Shown here: positions 1 to 10,910 of the stretch, piece by piece | How positions within the stretch are numbered: position 1 is the stretch's first letter | How the letters are laid out: the number at the start of each line of letters is the position of its first letter | Assembly: GCF_963583255.1 (NCBI RefSeq) | Contig: NC_084815.1 | Coordinates: 9,285,724 to 9,349,723, forward strand | Length of the DNA: 64,000 nt | Reading direction: 5' to 3' | DNA from: Pyrus communis | Lineage: Eukaryota; Streptophyta; Magnoliopsida; Rosales; Rosaceae | Translations under genes and position numbers: made by a program | Notes under the pieces: generated by a model | Database searches by the model: none | What the model saw: only the letters and a program-made list of their open reading frames with translations | Told to the model about the DNA's origin: nothing

Positions 1-1066
1 GTTCAACATCAGAATTACTTCAAGGGGGTTTCTTCTATGAAATTTAGTTTCACTCATGTTGTTCTTCATATTCATATATTTTATAATCATGTTGTGTAAT
101 TAATTTCATAGCTAGGGATTTCGATGTAGCCTTGCAAACCTACTCTATGTTTGATTGAATGCTCAGAATTATTCTCTTTTGCAGATACCATGTGTTTGGT
201 ATCACTCATGAATGAACTCAATGAGACGATGTTAGGCTATGCATGTTTTAACCATCAAAAGGCTAAATTCGCTACCTTTATGTGTGTACCATTACCCCGT
301 TCTGAAACTAAACACTTTTAGCCTTTTTCTTTTCTCACCACTATATTTCCCTACTCGTTCATCTCAATCAGAGATACTTAGCCCATTATAGCCATACCCT
401 ATAGTTTGGGGAATAGCAAAGTGATGAAGGCAAAGATAATGGTTGAGCTTTACATCAAAAAAGTGACATAAAAAATTGGCGTGTACTGAGTAACATGTGC
501 TGGAATTGCAAACTAAAAGAAGTTCCAAAATAAAAAGAGAAATGGAAAGAAAATAACAAAAGAAAAGAAAAGAAAAAATCAAAGAAGATGCAATTTCCAA
601 TTCTTCCCACTATCACATACCTGGCCCTGGACGGCAAGAACAAATAACAAAGACCAATTTGGGTGAAGAGCCTACGTATTTCATAACAAAGAGACTTTGG
701 TATGTCGTAAGCTCTAGTATTTCCTATCATTTCTTTCATAGCCCATAGCCTAAGCCTTACATTACAACCGTGTGAAAGACCTAGCTAATCTTTGACGATG
801 TATTCATGGGTGATGGTAAGTATGTGTGTTATCCATATTCTTAGTATTTGATTCATTTCATGAGATTTTTTCAGAAATTGTTCATTTATTTCAAATTTCA
901 TATGTGAGAATTTTTTAATCCCTTGTACATGATTTCACCCACATGTGTTTGTGGAGAGACTACACCTTAGGAACTGAGTGAAAATTTGAGTGATTTGTGA
1001 GCAGTAGAGTTGAGGTGAATTCTATCTTTGGCATTTAAGTATGGTGTCTTTGAAGTCATGAGTCAT
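1..1066 (+). mobile_element. Left remnant of the outer degraded LTR element
   Basis: The first ~170 bases resemble 15913-16070 and, more weakly, 56410-56560, both inside LTRs of the same family, so this looks like the 3' part of a truncated 5' LTR. The rest (about 180-1066) is non-coding, with an A/G-rich stretch around 520-590 like the 3' untranslated regions of the Athila-like elements here. It ends at the 5-base target duplication of element 1, and the same outer element resumes at 15034. No convincing coding segment is visible; the short open frames on the minus strand are low-complexity. A large deletion between LTR and 3' region is inferred. Confidence 0.55.
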
Positions 1067-3032
1067 TGATAGGAGCATATTTATGCTTCTTAGTTATGTT
1101 GTTTCCTTACATTTAGTTAGCTAATTACTACTTATTATAGTGTTTTAAGCTATTTTCGTGTGTTTGTAGGTCATAATGACAAAGTTGGCAAGAAAAGGCA
1201 ATTTTGAGTCTTTTAGAGCAGTTTTTGGCTTATTATGGATAGCTTGTATATGGAGCAAGGTGGATGGACGAATTTGGAGTCAAAAGAGGCTAGGAACATG
1301 CTACAAATCAGATAAGATAAATTTAAGACAAAGAAGATAAGGAAAGAGCAAGAAATATGGAAACTTATCCTAACAACGTTATCTTATCCAAACCTTATCC
1401 TATTTTATCCTAACCTAATCTTGTTCCACCTTAATTCTATTGCAAGTGGACCTAAAAACATGATTTCTAGAAGCCTTATCTGACCCTAAAAAGGTGTCGC
1501 ACCCTTCCCCCTTTTATTTCTTCTAGAAGAGCCAAAACCAGCCACAAAACACCTTGTTTGTAGAAGGCCCAAGCTTTGGCGAATTTCCCTAACCTTTTTC
1601 CTCTTGGATTCTGATTTAAATTGGCCCTTTTTATCTTGGATTTGGATTGTATAAGTCCATATCAGAAATTAATTGGGCTATGACTTAATTTCCAAACCTT
1701 GCCGTACCCTAGGAACCCTAATCACTTGTTTTTGCTAAGTTTAACCCTAACTCTGATTTCCTAGGGTTTTGCCGTGCTATATATATATGTATCTTAATGT
1801 GCCGCACCGCCTTACACACCCTATGCAGCTATTCACCCTTCCATTGATTGATTCATTCACACCACACACCATACATTTAGAAATATAACCTTGTGCCGCA
1901 AACCTAGGGAGAAGAAGGAGTTGTCGTGCCTTCCATAGGAGAAAGACAACCTTGTGCCGTAAGCAATCTACATCCATTTGAGACTTTCAAAGTTCTTTCT
2001 TCCTTCGTTTCATTTCCATGTTCATTTTAATTTGCTTTTCAATTGTTATGAACATGTGTAACTAAGTTTTTCTTAGTTAGAGGTGAATACAAAGCCATGG
2101 ACATATGTTTTATATGAATTGATTTCCTCCAGCTCTTGTTTCTTGAATTGTGAATGCAATTTACTTAACTGATTTATTGAGAACTTGTTCTTGTGTGTTG
2201 ATTAAGGATGCATACTTAGTTTTCATGCATGAATTTGATGCTAGAATATAAGGGAATTTCAGCCAATCATTACGAACTTATATTCACAAGTAGTAAAAAT
2301 CACTAGTCATGGTTGTGTTAAGTAAATTCTAGGCAAGAGTATCATGCAATTCATAGTTATGAATGCCTAGTCAATGCTTATGGTTTTCAAAATGCTTAAT
2401 GATCTTTGATTGTATCTCTATTATGCGGTTCATGTAGGGAACTTGATAAGAATAATTTGGTTGTCGATGCGTATTCCATCCAATTCAATGAAACTAGGAA
2501 AATCTGAAAGTTAATTTGTGCTTCTCACAATTAATTTGGGGCATTGTCATTCATGGTTTAAAGGGATAACATCTGGAAATCAATTTGTGTTTCATATGTG
2601 GATGTGTGGAGAAGGATCCTCTAACTAGTCTTTTACCCATTCAATTCACCTAATTTAGTGTCTAATCTACTTAGTTTTGCAATCTGCCCAATTTAATTAA
2701 TTTCATCCAAATAAATTCCCCCTTTTATTAAGTGTGTTAGATTAGTTAGAAAAGTGTTTGAATCTGTCCAATTTAGTGTTTTGAGTCTAAGTTAGTTAAA
2801 ATTCGTCCAAATAACTTGTTAGGTCTAGAATTGAGTCTTTTTAATTGTTTGTTGCTGTTTTAAGTGTTTTAAGTTAGTTTTGAGTCTATAGACTCTAGTT
2901 TAGTGTTTTTGAGTCTTATTTGAGTTGATTAGCATCCCTAGTTAATCCCCGGTTTAGAACGATCCCTACTTGCATATACTACAATTGTCACAAATAGGGT
3001 TTAATTTGTGTGTCAAGTTAATTTTCACATCA
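1067..3032 (+). repeat. 5' LTR of element 1
   Basis: Begins TGATAGGAGCATATTTATGC and ends TTTTCACATCA, directly before the primer-binding site. It contains a TTATCC-rich stretch near 1375-1420, several TTCTAGAA palindromes near 1465-1530, and a TATATATATA box at about 1780, followed by probable transcribed leader. It matches the 3' LTR at 12744-15028 along its full length, apart from the Cassandra insertion and a longer TA run there. By eye I count a few differences per 100 bases, many of them C/T. Confidence 0.93.
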
Positions 3033-3037
3033 AATTT

Positions 3038-3054
3038 TGGCGCCGTTGTCGGGG
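3038..3054 (+). promoter_or_regulatory. Primer-binding site of element 1 (tRNA-Asp)
   Basis: TGGCGCCGTTGTCGGGG lies six bases after the LTR end. It complements the 3' end of plant tRNA-Asp (CCCCGGCAACGGCGCCA) except for one T for C, consistent with C-to-T decay. It would prime minus-strand synthesis. Confidence 0.9.
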
Positions 3055-3247
3055 ATTAGCAAACTTGCTAATCCCTTTTGTTTGTCTCGTGTCAAAGTGT
3101 GTCTTAAGGTCAAGAGTGTCGTGTGTTCATTTGGTTCTTTCTTTTTGTGTTTTCCGTGCCCTATTCTTTGTTTTTGTGTGTGTTTGCCGTGCCTTTTAAA
3201 AAGTGGTTGCTGATTTGTTTTGTTTGCTTTGTTTTAGGTACTAGTTT

Positions 3248-4941
3248 ATGACTCGTAGTTCTCAACCTATTCGTGCAAACATCTTGGAGTTTGACGACGA
3301 TTTTGAACGTACTTTGAGAGGAAAGAGGAAGCAACTAGAACCTAATCCACCTAGTTCAAGTTCAGAGGCCGAATCTGAAGAAGAAGAAGTGGAAGAAAAA
3401 GAACAAGCCATGGCTACAAACAATCGAACAATAAAAGAACTTTCAACCTTGGGATTAGATAATGCCATGCCATTATGCATTCAATACCCTAGGGCGGCTC
3501 AAGGCAAGACCGATGAGTTTAAATTGAAGTCAAGCTTGTTGCATCACATTCCCAAATACCATGGGCTGTCCATAGAAGATCGAAACAAGCATTTGAAGGA
3601 GTTTGAAGTTGTATGCTCAAGCATGACACCCATTAACGTTGATGGAAATATTTTGAAAATGAAAGTCTTTCCATTCTTTCTTTTGGAAAAGGCTAAGGAT
3701 TGGCTCTATGAATTGGCACCTGGAACCGTTACTTCTTGGGAAAGCATGAAGAGAGCATTCTCGGAGAAATTCTTCCCAACTTCAAGAGTAATTCTTTTGA
3801 GGAAGAAGATTAGTGGAATTCAACAAAACCAAGGAGAAACCTTTCCAGCATATTATGAGCATTTCAAAGCCCGTGTTGCATCCTACCCACAACACCAAAT
3901 GAAGGAAGAGCTTCTAATTCAATACTTTTATGAATGACTCCTTCCAATTGAAAGACAAATGCTAGATGCCTCGACAGGTGAAGCTTTGGTGAACAAGACC
4001 CCGGTTGCTGCAAAGATTCTAATTGCAAATAGAGCCTTGAATGCACAACAATACGAAGGGGTTGGACAAAGGGAACCCCCACGGCAACACCAAGTGAATG
4101 TGGTAAGTTCCATGTCCGAAATTCAATCACAATTGGCTAATCTTACTCTCCTTGTGTCGCAGGTTGTTGAAGGAAATAAAATGCAAAAAGCTAGTGTATG
4201 TGGTGTGTGCACCATGCAAGGACACCCTTTTGAGCAATGCCCTCAATTGATTGAGAATGGAGGATGGGAATCTGCCAATGCCATAGGTTTTCAAAGCCAA
4301 AATCAACCTAGGCATGATCCATACGCCAACACTTACAATCCGGGGTGGAGAGATCTCCCGAATTTCAAGTGGAGGGAGCCTCAACAAACTTAACAACAAG
4401 AAGGATTTCATCCACCACCCCCGGGATGTTTCCAAAGCCATTTGCACCAATACAACCTAATCCACAACCTACTCAACCAAATTCAGGTTTTTCAATGAAT
4501 AATGATAATGTTCTTCAATTACTAAGTACTTTGTCTCCGGGATTACAAAATCAAGCCAAGGAGATGGGGGAAGTGAAGAAACAAATTGGGCTGATAGCGG
4601 AGTTCATGGGGCAGTTTAGAGAAGAAGGCAAACTACTTAGCTCAACCATTGTCAATCCAAAAGGAGGTTTTGAAACCGCTAAGGCTATCACCTTGAGAAG
4701 TGGCAAGGAAGTTGGAACTAACCCCAAACCAACCAAATCAAGTAAAAAAGATGACGAAAAGCTGCTGCTCGAAGAGGAGGAATTGGACAAAGCCACGGCA
4801 AGGGTAGAACAAACCTTGCTGCAGGACCCTAGTGCACGAAAACCGTCCCACACCACCAAGGTAAGTCCAAATTCGAATTTATCTAGTTCTATTCCACTAA
4901 ATGTGCCCTTTCCTAGCAGGTTTAGGCAATCAAAGAAATAA
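3248..4941 (+). pseudogene. gag: Broken gag of element 1
   Basis: Encodes the capsid-type protein of an Athila-like element. The start is the ATG in TTTATGACTCGTAG, which is also the gag start in the sibling copies at 17976, 52417 and 60340 (minus). The N-terminal part is acidic/basic and low-complexity; the capsid-like region (about residues 85-225) includes LLHHIPKYHGL and the FSEKFFPTSR stretch. A CCHC zinc knuckle, C-x2-C-x4-H-x4-C, lies at 4199-4240. Breaks: a stop after FYE at about 3935, another near 4391, frame changes between 4340 and 4400, and a TAA at 4939-4941 at the gag-protease junction. Sibling copies have stops at or next to the same place. Confidence 0.88.
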
Positions 4942-5480
4942 GAGAATGAAAAGGACATTTTGGAAACTTTAGGAAAGTTCAAGTCAATATTCCGCTCCTT
5001 GATGCAATCAAGCAAGTTCCTAAGTACGCCAAATTCTTAAAAGAGCTTTGCACAACAAGGAAGAGGATTTTAAACAAGGAGGTGGTCCAGGTAAGTGAGA
5101 ATGTTTCTGCAGTGTTACAAAGGAAACTACCACCTAAATGCAAAGATCAGGGTAGTTTTACAATTCCTTGTGTTATTGGCAATACTAAGTTTGAACATGC
5201 TATGTTAGACTTAGGAGCTTCAATTAATGTCATGTCTTACTCAATTTATGCATCTATGAACTTAGGAGAGCTTAAAAATAATGGTGTGATTATTCAAATG
5301 GCTGATCATTCTAATGCATATCCAAAAGGAGTTTTGGAAGATGTTTTGGTGCAAGTTAACAATTTGATCTTTCCAGCAGACTTTTATGTGCTCGACATGG
5401 ACGATTTGGCCCATTCTACCCCATTGCCGATCCTCCTTGGGAGATATTTCATGATCGTTCTTGTTTTTCTATTGATATAT
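4942..5480 (+). pseudogene. Aspartic protease domain of element 1, damaged
   Basis: Open from 5082 in one frame. It carries the retroviral-type aspartic protease core with LDLGASINVM as the active-site loop (D-L-G-A, the form seen in all copies here) and the later ILLGR stretch. A frameshift near 4970 separates it from gag. About 100 bases are missing at ~5445: siblings at 20185 and 54625 continue with about 40 more residues before the segment rich in S, C and F, while here ILLGR runs straight into it. The protein would have cleaved Gag-Pol. Confidence 0.82.
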
Positions 5481-5488
5481 TTGATTCA

Positions 5489-7340
5489 TTGGCGCAGGAC
5501 TATCTTGACTCCTATGAGAGGGATCCCCTTAAAACGACCATTACTAAAGGAATGGGATTCAAAAACCAAGGGGCAGGAAAGGATAAAACCCATAGCATGC
5601 ATGAAGAATTCCTTGCCGTGCCTATATGTGAAGATGAGGCAGATATGGTTGCTGCCCTTGAGTCGTTTCCACAACACTTTGGCAAGCCTTCAGACCCAAT
5701 TCCAATTCCTGTTTCTACTAACAAGATGTTACCTTCAGTGATTCAGGCACCCATTCTTGAGCTTAAACCATTGCCAGATCATTTGAAGTATTTCTATTTG
5801 GGAGAAAATGAGATGTTGCCAGTCATAGTTTCCTCATCCCTCACAGCAATGGAGGAGGAGAAATTGATTCGAGTGTCGAAAGAGCACAAAACAGCTATAG
5901 GATGGACATGGGCCGACATTAAGGGTATCAGTCCTACAACTTGCATGCATCGCATACTTCTAGAGGAGAAGGCTAAACCAACTAGAGAGGCTCAACGCCA
6001 GCTCAGCCCTCCAATGATGGAAGTTGTGAAAAAAGAGATTATCAAATTACTTGACTGTGGAGTAATTTATCTTATCTTGGATAGTCATTGGGTTTCACCA
6101 GTTCAAGTTGTGCCAAAGAAATCCGGAGTGACTGTGGTGAAGAATGCCGAGAATGTGCTTGTGCCAACCCGTATCCAAATAGGTTGGAGAGTGTGCATTG
6201 ACTATAGGAAGCTAAACGCCACCACAAGGAAAGATCATTTCCCTTTGCTGTTCATTGATCAAATGCTTGAAAGGTTAGTCGGTCATTCTTTTTATTGTTT
6301 TCTTGATGGTTATTCGGGATATAATCAAATTGCTATAGCTCCAGATGATCAAGAAAAGACTACTTTTACTTGTCCATTTGGTACTTTTTCTTATCGTCAA
6401 ATGCCATTTGGTTTATGTAATGCACCAACCACCTTTCAAAGATGCATGGTAAGTATCTTTTCAGATTTTGTAGAGAAGATTATTGAAGTTTTCATGGATG
6501 ATTTTAGCGTGTTTGGTGATTCGTTTGATGATTGTTTAGATAATCTCACATTAATCTTGAAACGATGCATTGAAACTAACCTTGTTTTAAATTGGGAAAA
6601 ATGTCATTTTATGGTAAAACAAGGAATAGTTCTAGGACACATTGTTTCCACCAAGGGTATTGAAGTTGATAAATCAAAAATAGATCTTGTACACTACTTA
6701 CCCTCTCCTACTTTGGTTAGAGAGGTTCGTTCTTTTCTTGGACATGCAGGACTCTATAGGCGATTCATCAAGGACTTTTCCAAGATTTCCCAACCCCTAT
6801 GCCGACTTCTCCAAAAGGATGTACCATTCAAGTTCGACGAGGAATGTGAGAAGGCCTTCAAACACCTCAAGGAGATGCTTACTTTGGCCCCTATCATAGT
6901 TCCACCAGATTGGAGCCTTCATTTTGAGCTTATGTGTGATGCCTCAGATTATGCATTATGAGCTGTTTTAGGCCAAAGGAAGAACAAGCAGCCACATGTC
7001 ATATATTATGCATCCCGGACCCTAAATGATGCTCAATTGAACTACTCCACAATGGAAAAAGAACTTCTTGCTGTTGTTTTTGCTTTAGATAAGTTTCGTT
7101 CTTATTTACTTGGTACTAAAGTTTTAATCTACTCTGATCATGCAGCGTTGAAGTACTTACTTACGAAGAAAGAAGCCAAACCAAGGCTTATTTGTTGGAT
7201 GCTTCTCCTTCAAGAGTTCGATATCGAAATCCGGGACAAGAAAGGAAGTGAAAACGTGGTGGCTGACCACTTGAGCTGTATGGTGCATGAGGAGGATGTC
7301 GTGCCTATCCCAGAGACATTCCCAAATGAGCAGTTGTTGT
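5489..7340 (+). pseudogene. pol: Reverse transcriptase and RNase H of element 1, two breaks
   Basis: 5489-6961 is a long open frame covering linker and RT. Key RT features are VCIDYRKLNA, CFLDGYSGYNQI, MPFGLCNAP and the catalytic FMDDF box (the FxDD form of YxDD) at about 6494. The tether region includes RSFLGHAGLYRRFIKDF. A TGA at 6959-6961 interrupts the start of RNase H; the domain continues in frame with [15 protein letters not shown] and [11 protein letters not shown] to about 7300, ending at VVADHLS. This is the best-preserved pol in the window. One stop in RNase H and a missing segment in protease make it non-functional as it stands. Confidence 0.9.
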
Positions 7341-8342
7341 CCATAGAGGTAAGTGTGCCATGGTATGCCGATTTAGTGAACTATTTAGTGACTAAACAAG
7401 TTCCAAGCAACCTAAACAAGCACCAACGTGATAAACTTAAAATGATGCACGTTTTTCTGTGTAGGATGACCCATATTTGTGGAAATATTGCCCTGATCAG
7501 ATTCTATGTAGGTGTGTGCATGAAACGGAGTTTAATTCAATTTTAACTTTCTGTCACACTTATGCATGTGGGGGTCGTTTTGGCACTCAAAGAACAGCAC
7601 ATAAAGTTTTAGAATGTGGATTTTATTGGCCTACTATATTTAAGGATGCTAGAACTTTTTGTGTGACTTGTGATCGTTGCCAAAGAACGGGCAATATAGG
7701 TGCCAAAGACCAAATACCGCAACATCCCATCTTTTCTGTCGAAATTTTTGATGTGTGGGGTATTGATTTCATGGGTCCTTTTCCTTCATCTTATGGTTTT
7801 GTTTATGTTTTACTTGCGGTTGATTATGTTTCGAAATGGGTAGAAGCAAAAGCCACCCATACTAGTGATTCCAAAGTGGTTGCAGAATTTATGAAAACTA
7901 ACATATTTGCAAGATTTGGAATACCAAGGGTTCTTATAAGTGATGGAGGTTTTCACTTTTGTAATCGAACCATAGAGGCATTGCTCAAGAAGTATAATGT
8001 CACGCATAAGGTTTCCACACCTTGTCATCCTCAAACAAGTGGGCAAGCAGAGGTTTCTAATCGAGAAATCAAGTAGATTTTGGAGAAGACCGTTGGGCCA
8101 ACTCGGAGGGATTGGAGCTTGCGTTTGAATGATGCATTGTGGGCATATCGTACTGCCTACAAAACACTAATTGGGATGTCCCCATTTCATCTCATCTATG
8201 GGAAACCATGCATCTTCCCGTTGAATTGGAGCACAAAGCACATTGTGTTGTCAAGACGTTCAATATGGACATAGATGCCGCTGGAATTCATAGGAAGCTT
8301 CAATTGAATGAGATTGAGGAGATAATGAATTAAGCTTATGAG
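7341..8342 (+). pseudogene. Integrase of element 1, first part, cut by a nested LTR
   Basis: Carries a zinc-binding HHCC-type N-terminus (HTYACGG near 7557, then CVTCDRCQ near 7665) and the catalytic core. WGIDFMG supplies the first acidic residue, ISDGG the second, and [14 protein letters not shown] the glutamate. A frame change near 7477 and a stop right after NREIK (8074) break it. Coding continues past 8080 ([19 protein letters not shown]) to 8342, where an inverted solo LTR interrupts the codon series. It resumes at 10481 in register with one copy of the 5-base duplication, so this part was contiguous before the insertion. Confidence 0.88.
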
Positions 8343-8347
8343 AACGT

Positions 8348-10475
8348 TGATGCGTGATTTACTTGACACTCAAATTAAACCCTCGTTTGACAATTGTAGT
8401 AGAATGGATAAGTGAGGGATCGTTCTAGACCGGGGATTAGGAGGGCTTGCTAAAACCTTCTAAATTGACTTAAAAACATAAAAACACAATATAAAACACT
8501 ATTTAATGCTCGAAGAAAGCAAAACTAAAAATAAGAAAGATTAAGACTAAGATTTCAACGAAATAGGGGGGAATTGGATTTGGACGAATTTAAACTAAAA
8601 TGAATACTTGGAAACAAAACAAATTGTAAATATGGATTTGACGGAAATGAATGGATGGGAAGCTAGCTAAGGGTTCTTTCTCTACACATGATATTTATGC
8701 ATATGAATCAATTTCCAGTTATTCCTTCATTGAATTATGAACGACAATGCCCCAAATTAACCGTGACATCACTAGTTAACCCTCAGATTTTCCTTATATT
8801 ATTGGATTGGATGGCATCATTCGACAACCCAAAACATTCTCAAAAGTTCCCTACATGTCATCATAATAGAGATACAATCGAAGATCATTAAGAATAATGA
8901 AAACCATAAGCATTGACAAAGCATTTGCAACTATGACATCATGTTACTCATGCTAAGAATTAAACTTAACGCGATCGTGACAAGCGACCTTCACTACTTT
9001 CAAGTATAAGATAGTAACGATTATGTGAAACCTTCTTAAACTTTAGTCACATATTCATGCATGCTAATTAAGTGTCGACCCTCAATCAACAAACACAAAT
9101 AAGTTAATCATCAAATAGTTAAGCCAATTGCATTCACGAATCAAGAGTTCATAACCGGAATTCATCAATTCATATCACATAAATAAACATGGTATTGAAA
9201 TCACCCCTAGCCAAAAAGGGTTTAGTTCCTCATACAAAACAAAGAGAATTAAAATTAAACATTGAAATCAAAGAAACACCTAAACATTCCAACAACTCAA
9301 ACTTGAATTGTATGAACGTTTAGGCCCTCTTCTCTTCCTCTTCGTTGTAGCACAAGGTCTAAAGATAGTTGGTTTGGGGGGATGGAAGTGTGGAATGGAG
9401 TGGGGAATTATGGAAATAGGTGAGGAGTGGTGGAGAAAATGGTGCAGAAAATGGAGAGAAACTCACGGCTAGAGAAGGAATGGAGTGTTTGTGTTGTGGT
9501 ATCTACAATGGAATGAGATGATCTTGAATGAATGAATGCAAGGGTATTTATAGGAGTAGTGGAGGGAACATATGGTTGTTTGTTTAAGATGCAAGTGGCT
9601 AATTAATGATGGAAAAGTATGTGATTTAAAGGATGCAAAGTGAATGAATCATGAATCATTGTGGATGAAAGGTGGAAGTGCATGTGTTGATGACTAGGTT
9701 AGTGGGTGGAAATCTGAAAATGGCATATAGGAATGGGAGCTCACGGTTTGAATGTGTAAAGTGTGTGTGAATGCATGTGAAGATGCAATAAATAATGCAT
9801 GTAGGGTTAGGAAATAATGAAGAAATGCATGTGAGATGTTTGGAAAGGAAATGGGAACCCACGGCAATGAAGTTGTTTTGTGTTGTGAATCATGATGAAT
9901 GCATGTGAGTTAAAGAGGGAGAATGTGGTGAAATGATGAAGTAGGAAGGTGGAAATGCATGTGAGATGTTTGGAAAGGAATAAAGAATGAATGGTGGAAA
10001 TGTGAGTGAATGATGTGCATGTGTGAGAATGCATGTGGAATTAAGAGGAGTATGGAAGTGAAATAAATGAATGATATGTTAAGTGATAAGTGAATGATAT
10101 GTGGTGAGTGATAAGTGAATGGTTTGATAAGTGATAAATGAATTAGTTTAAAGGGCTAGGGTTTAAGTACATAGAATGGGCCTAAAATAGGTTGGTTTGT
10201 ATGGCATAATGTGTTTGATTGGGCTAGAGCCATTGTTTTGTGTCTTCAAGTGCATACAAGGCCTTCAAATTCGTCCATCCTCTTGGCTCCATGGATAAGC
10301 TATCCAATCCATGCCCAAAAATGCTCCAAATGGCCTCAAAATGCACTTTCTTGCTCCCTAGGCCCTTAGAACCTGAAAACACACAAAAGAAGCATAAAGG
10401 ACTAAAATAACGAGAGAAACATAACGTAAATGCACGAGAACAAGCCATTTAAGTCGCATGAATATGCTCCTATCA
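8348..10475 (-). mobile_element. Inverted solo LTR nested in element 1 integrase
   Basis: On the plus strand it runs from TGATGCGTGATTTACTTGAC to AATATGCTCCTATCA, the reverse complement of the Athila-like LTR ends. The perfect 5-base duplication AACGT is at 8343-8347 and 10476-10480. There is no internal domain, so a full element was probably reduced to one LTR by recombination. It belongs with the inverted LTRs at 25700 and 60655. The minus-strand open frames inside it are not supported as genes. Confidence 0.93.
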
Positions 10476-10480
10476 AACGT

Positions 10481-10910
10481 GCACATTTACAAAGAGAAAA
10501 CAAAGGCTTACCATGACAAGATAATTCAGAGCAAGACATTCTCAATAGGGCAGAAAGTGTTATTTTTCAATTCTCGCCTTCGTTTGTTTCCGGGTAAGTT
10601 ACGTTCTAAATGGATAGGTCATTTTGTTATTACTAATCTCTTCCTTATGGTGCAGTCCAAATTCAAAGTTTGAAGACGGCACATGAATTTAAAGTGAATG
10701 GACACCGTTTGAAGCCCTACTACGAGAATTTCAAGGAGCATGCTGTGGAGGACATACCCCTTCATGTTGGGAGCCTTATTGAAGATTAAAAGGAGGTATC
10801 GTCCAGCTGGAAGACGTTAAAGCAAGCGCTTCTTGGGAGGCAACCCATGAGTTCAAACGAGGAGATGATGGAACTCTAGCTCCACAATCAGATTTGCGTT
10901 CCTAAACCCT
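10481..10910 (+). pseudogene. Integrase C-terminus of element 1 and the following tail
   Basis: Continues the integrase frame with [11 protein letters not shown] and then [20 protein letters not shown], the usual C-terminal integrase fold of Gypsy elements. A frame change near 10660 follows, then [18 protein letters not shown], ending in a stop near 10789. Element 3 keeps the same tail (YYESVEEHVVEEIPLH at about 55105), so it is a conserved end of pol. The sentence-like repeat AAGACGTTAAAGCAAGCGCTTC after the stop is also shared. Confidence 0.8.

Noticed and set aside
3038..3054. A tRNA gene near the LTR
   Set aside because: The sequence is the complement of a tRNA 3' end, i.e. a primer-binding site; no cloverleaf is present. 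The same holds at 17862, 52299 and 60448.
5190..5225. D-L-G-A in the protease as a lost active site
   Set aside because: All copies here, including the open one in element 3, have LDLGAS, so it is the family form and not a lesion.
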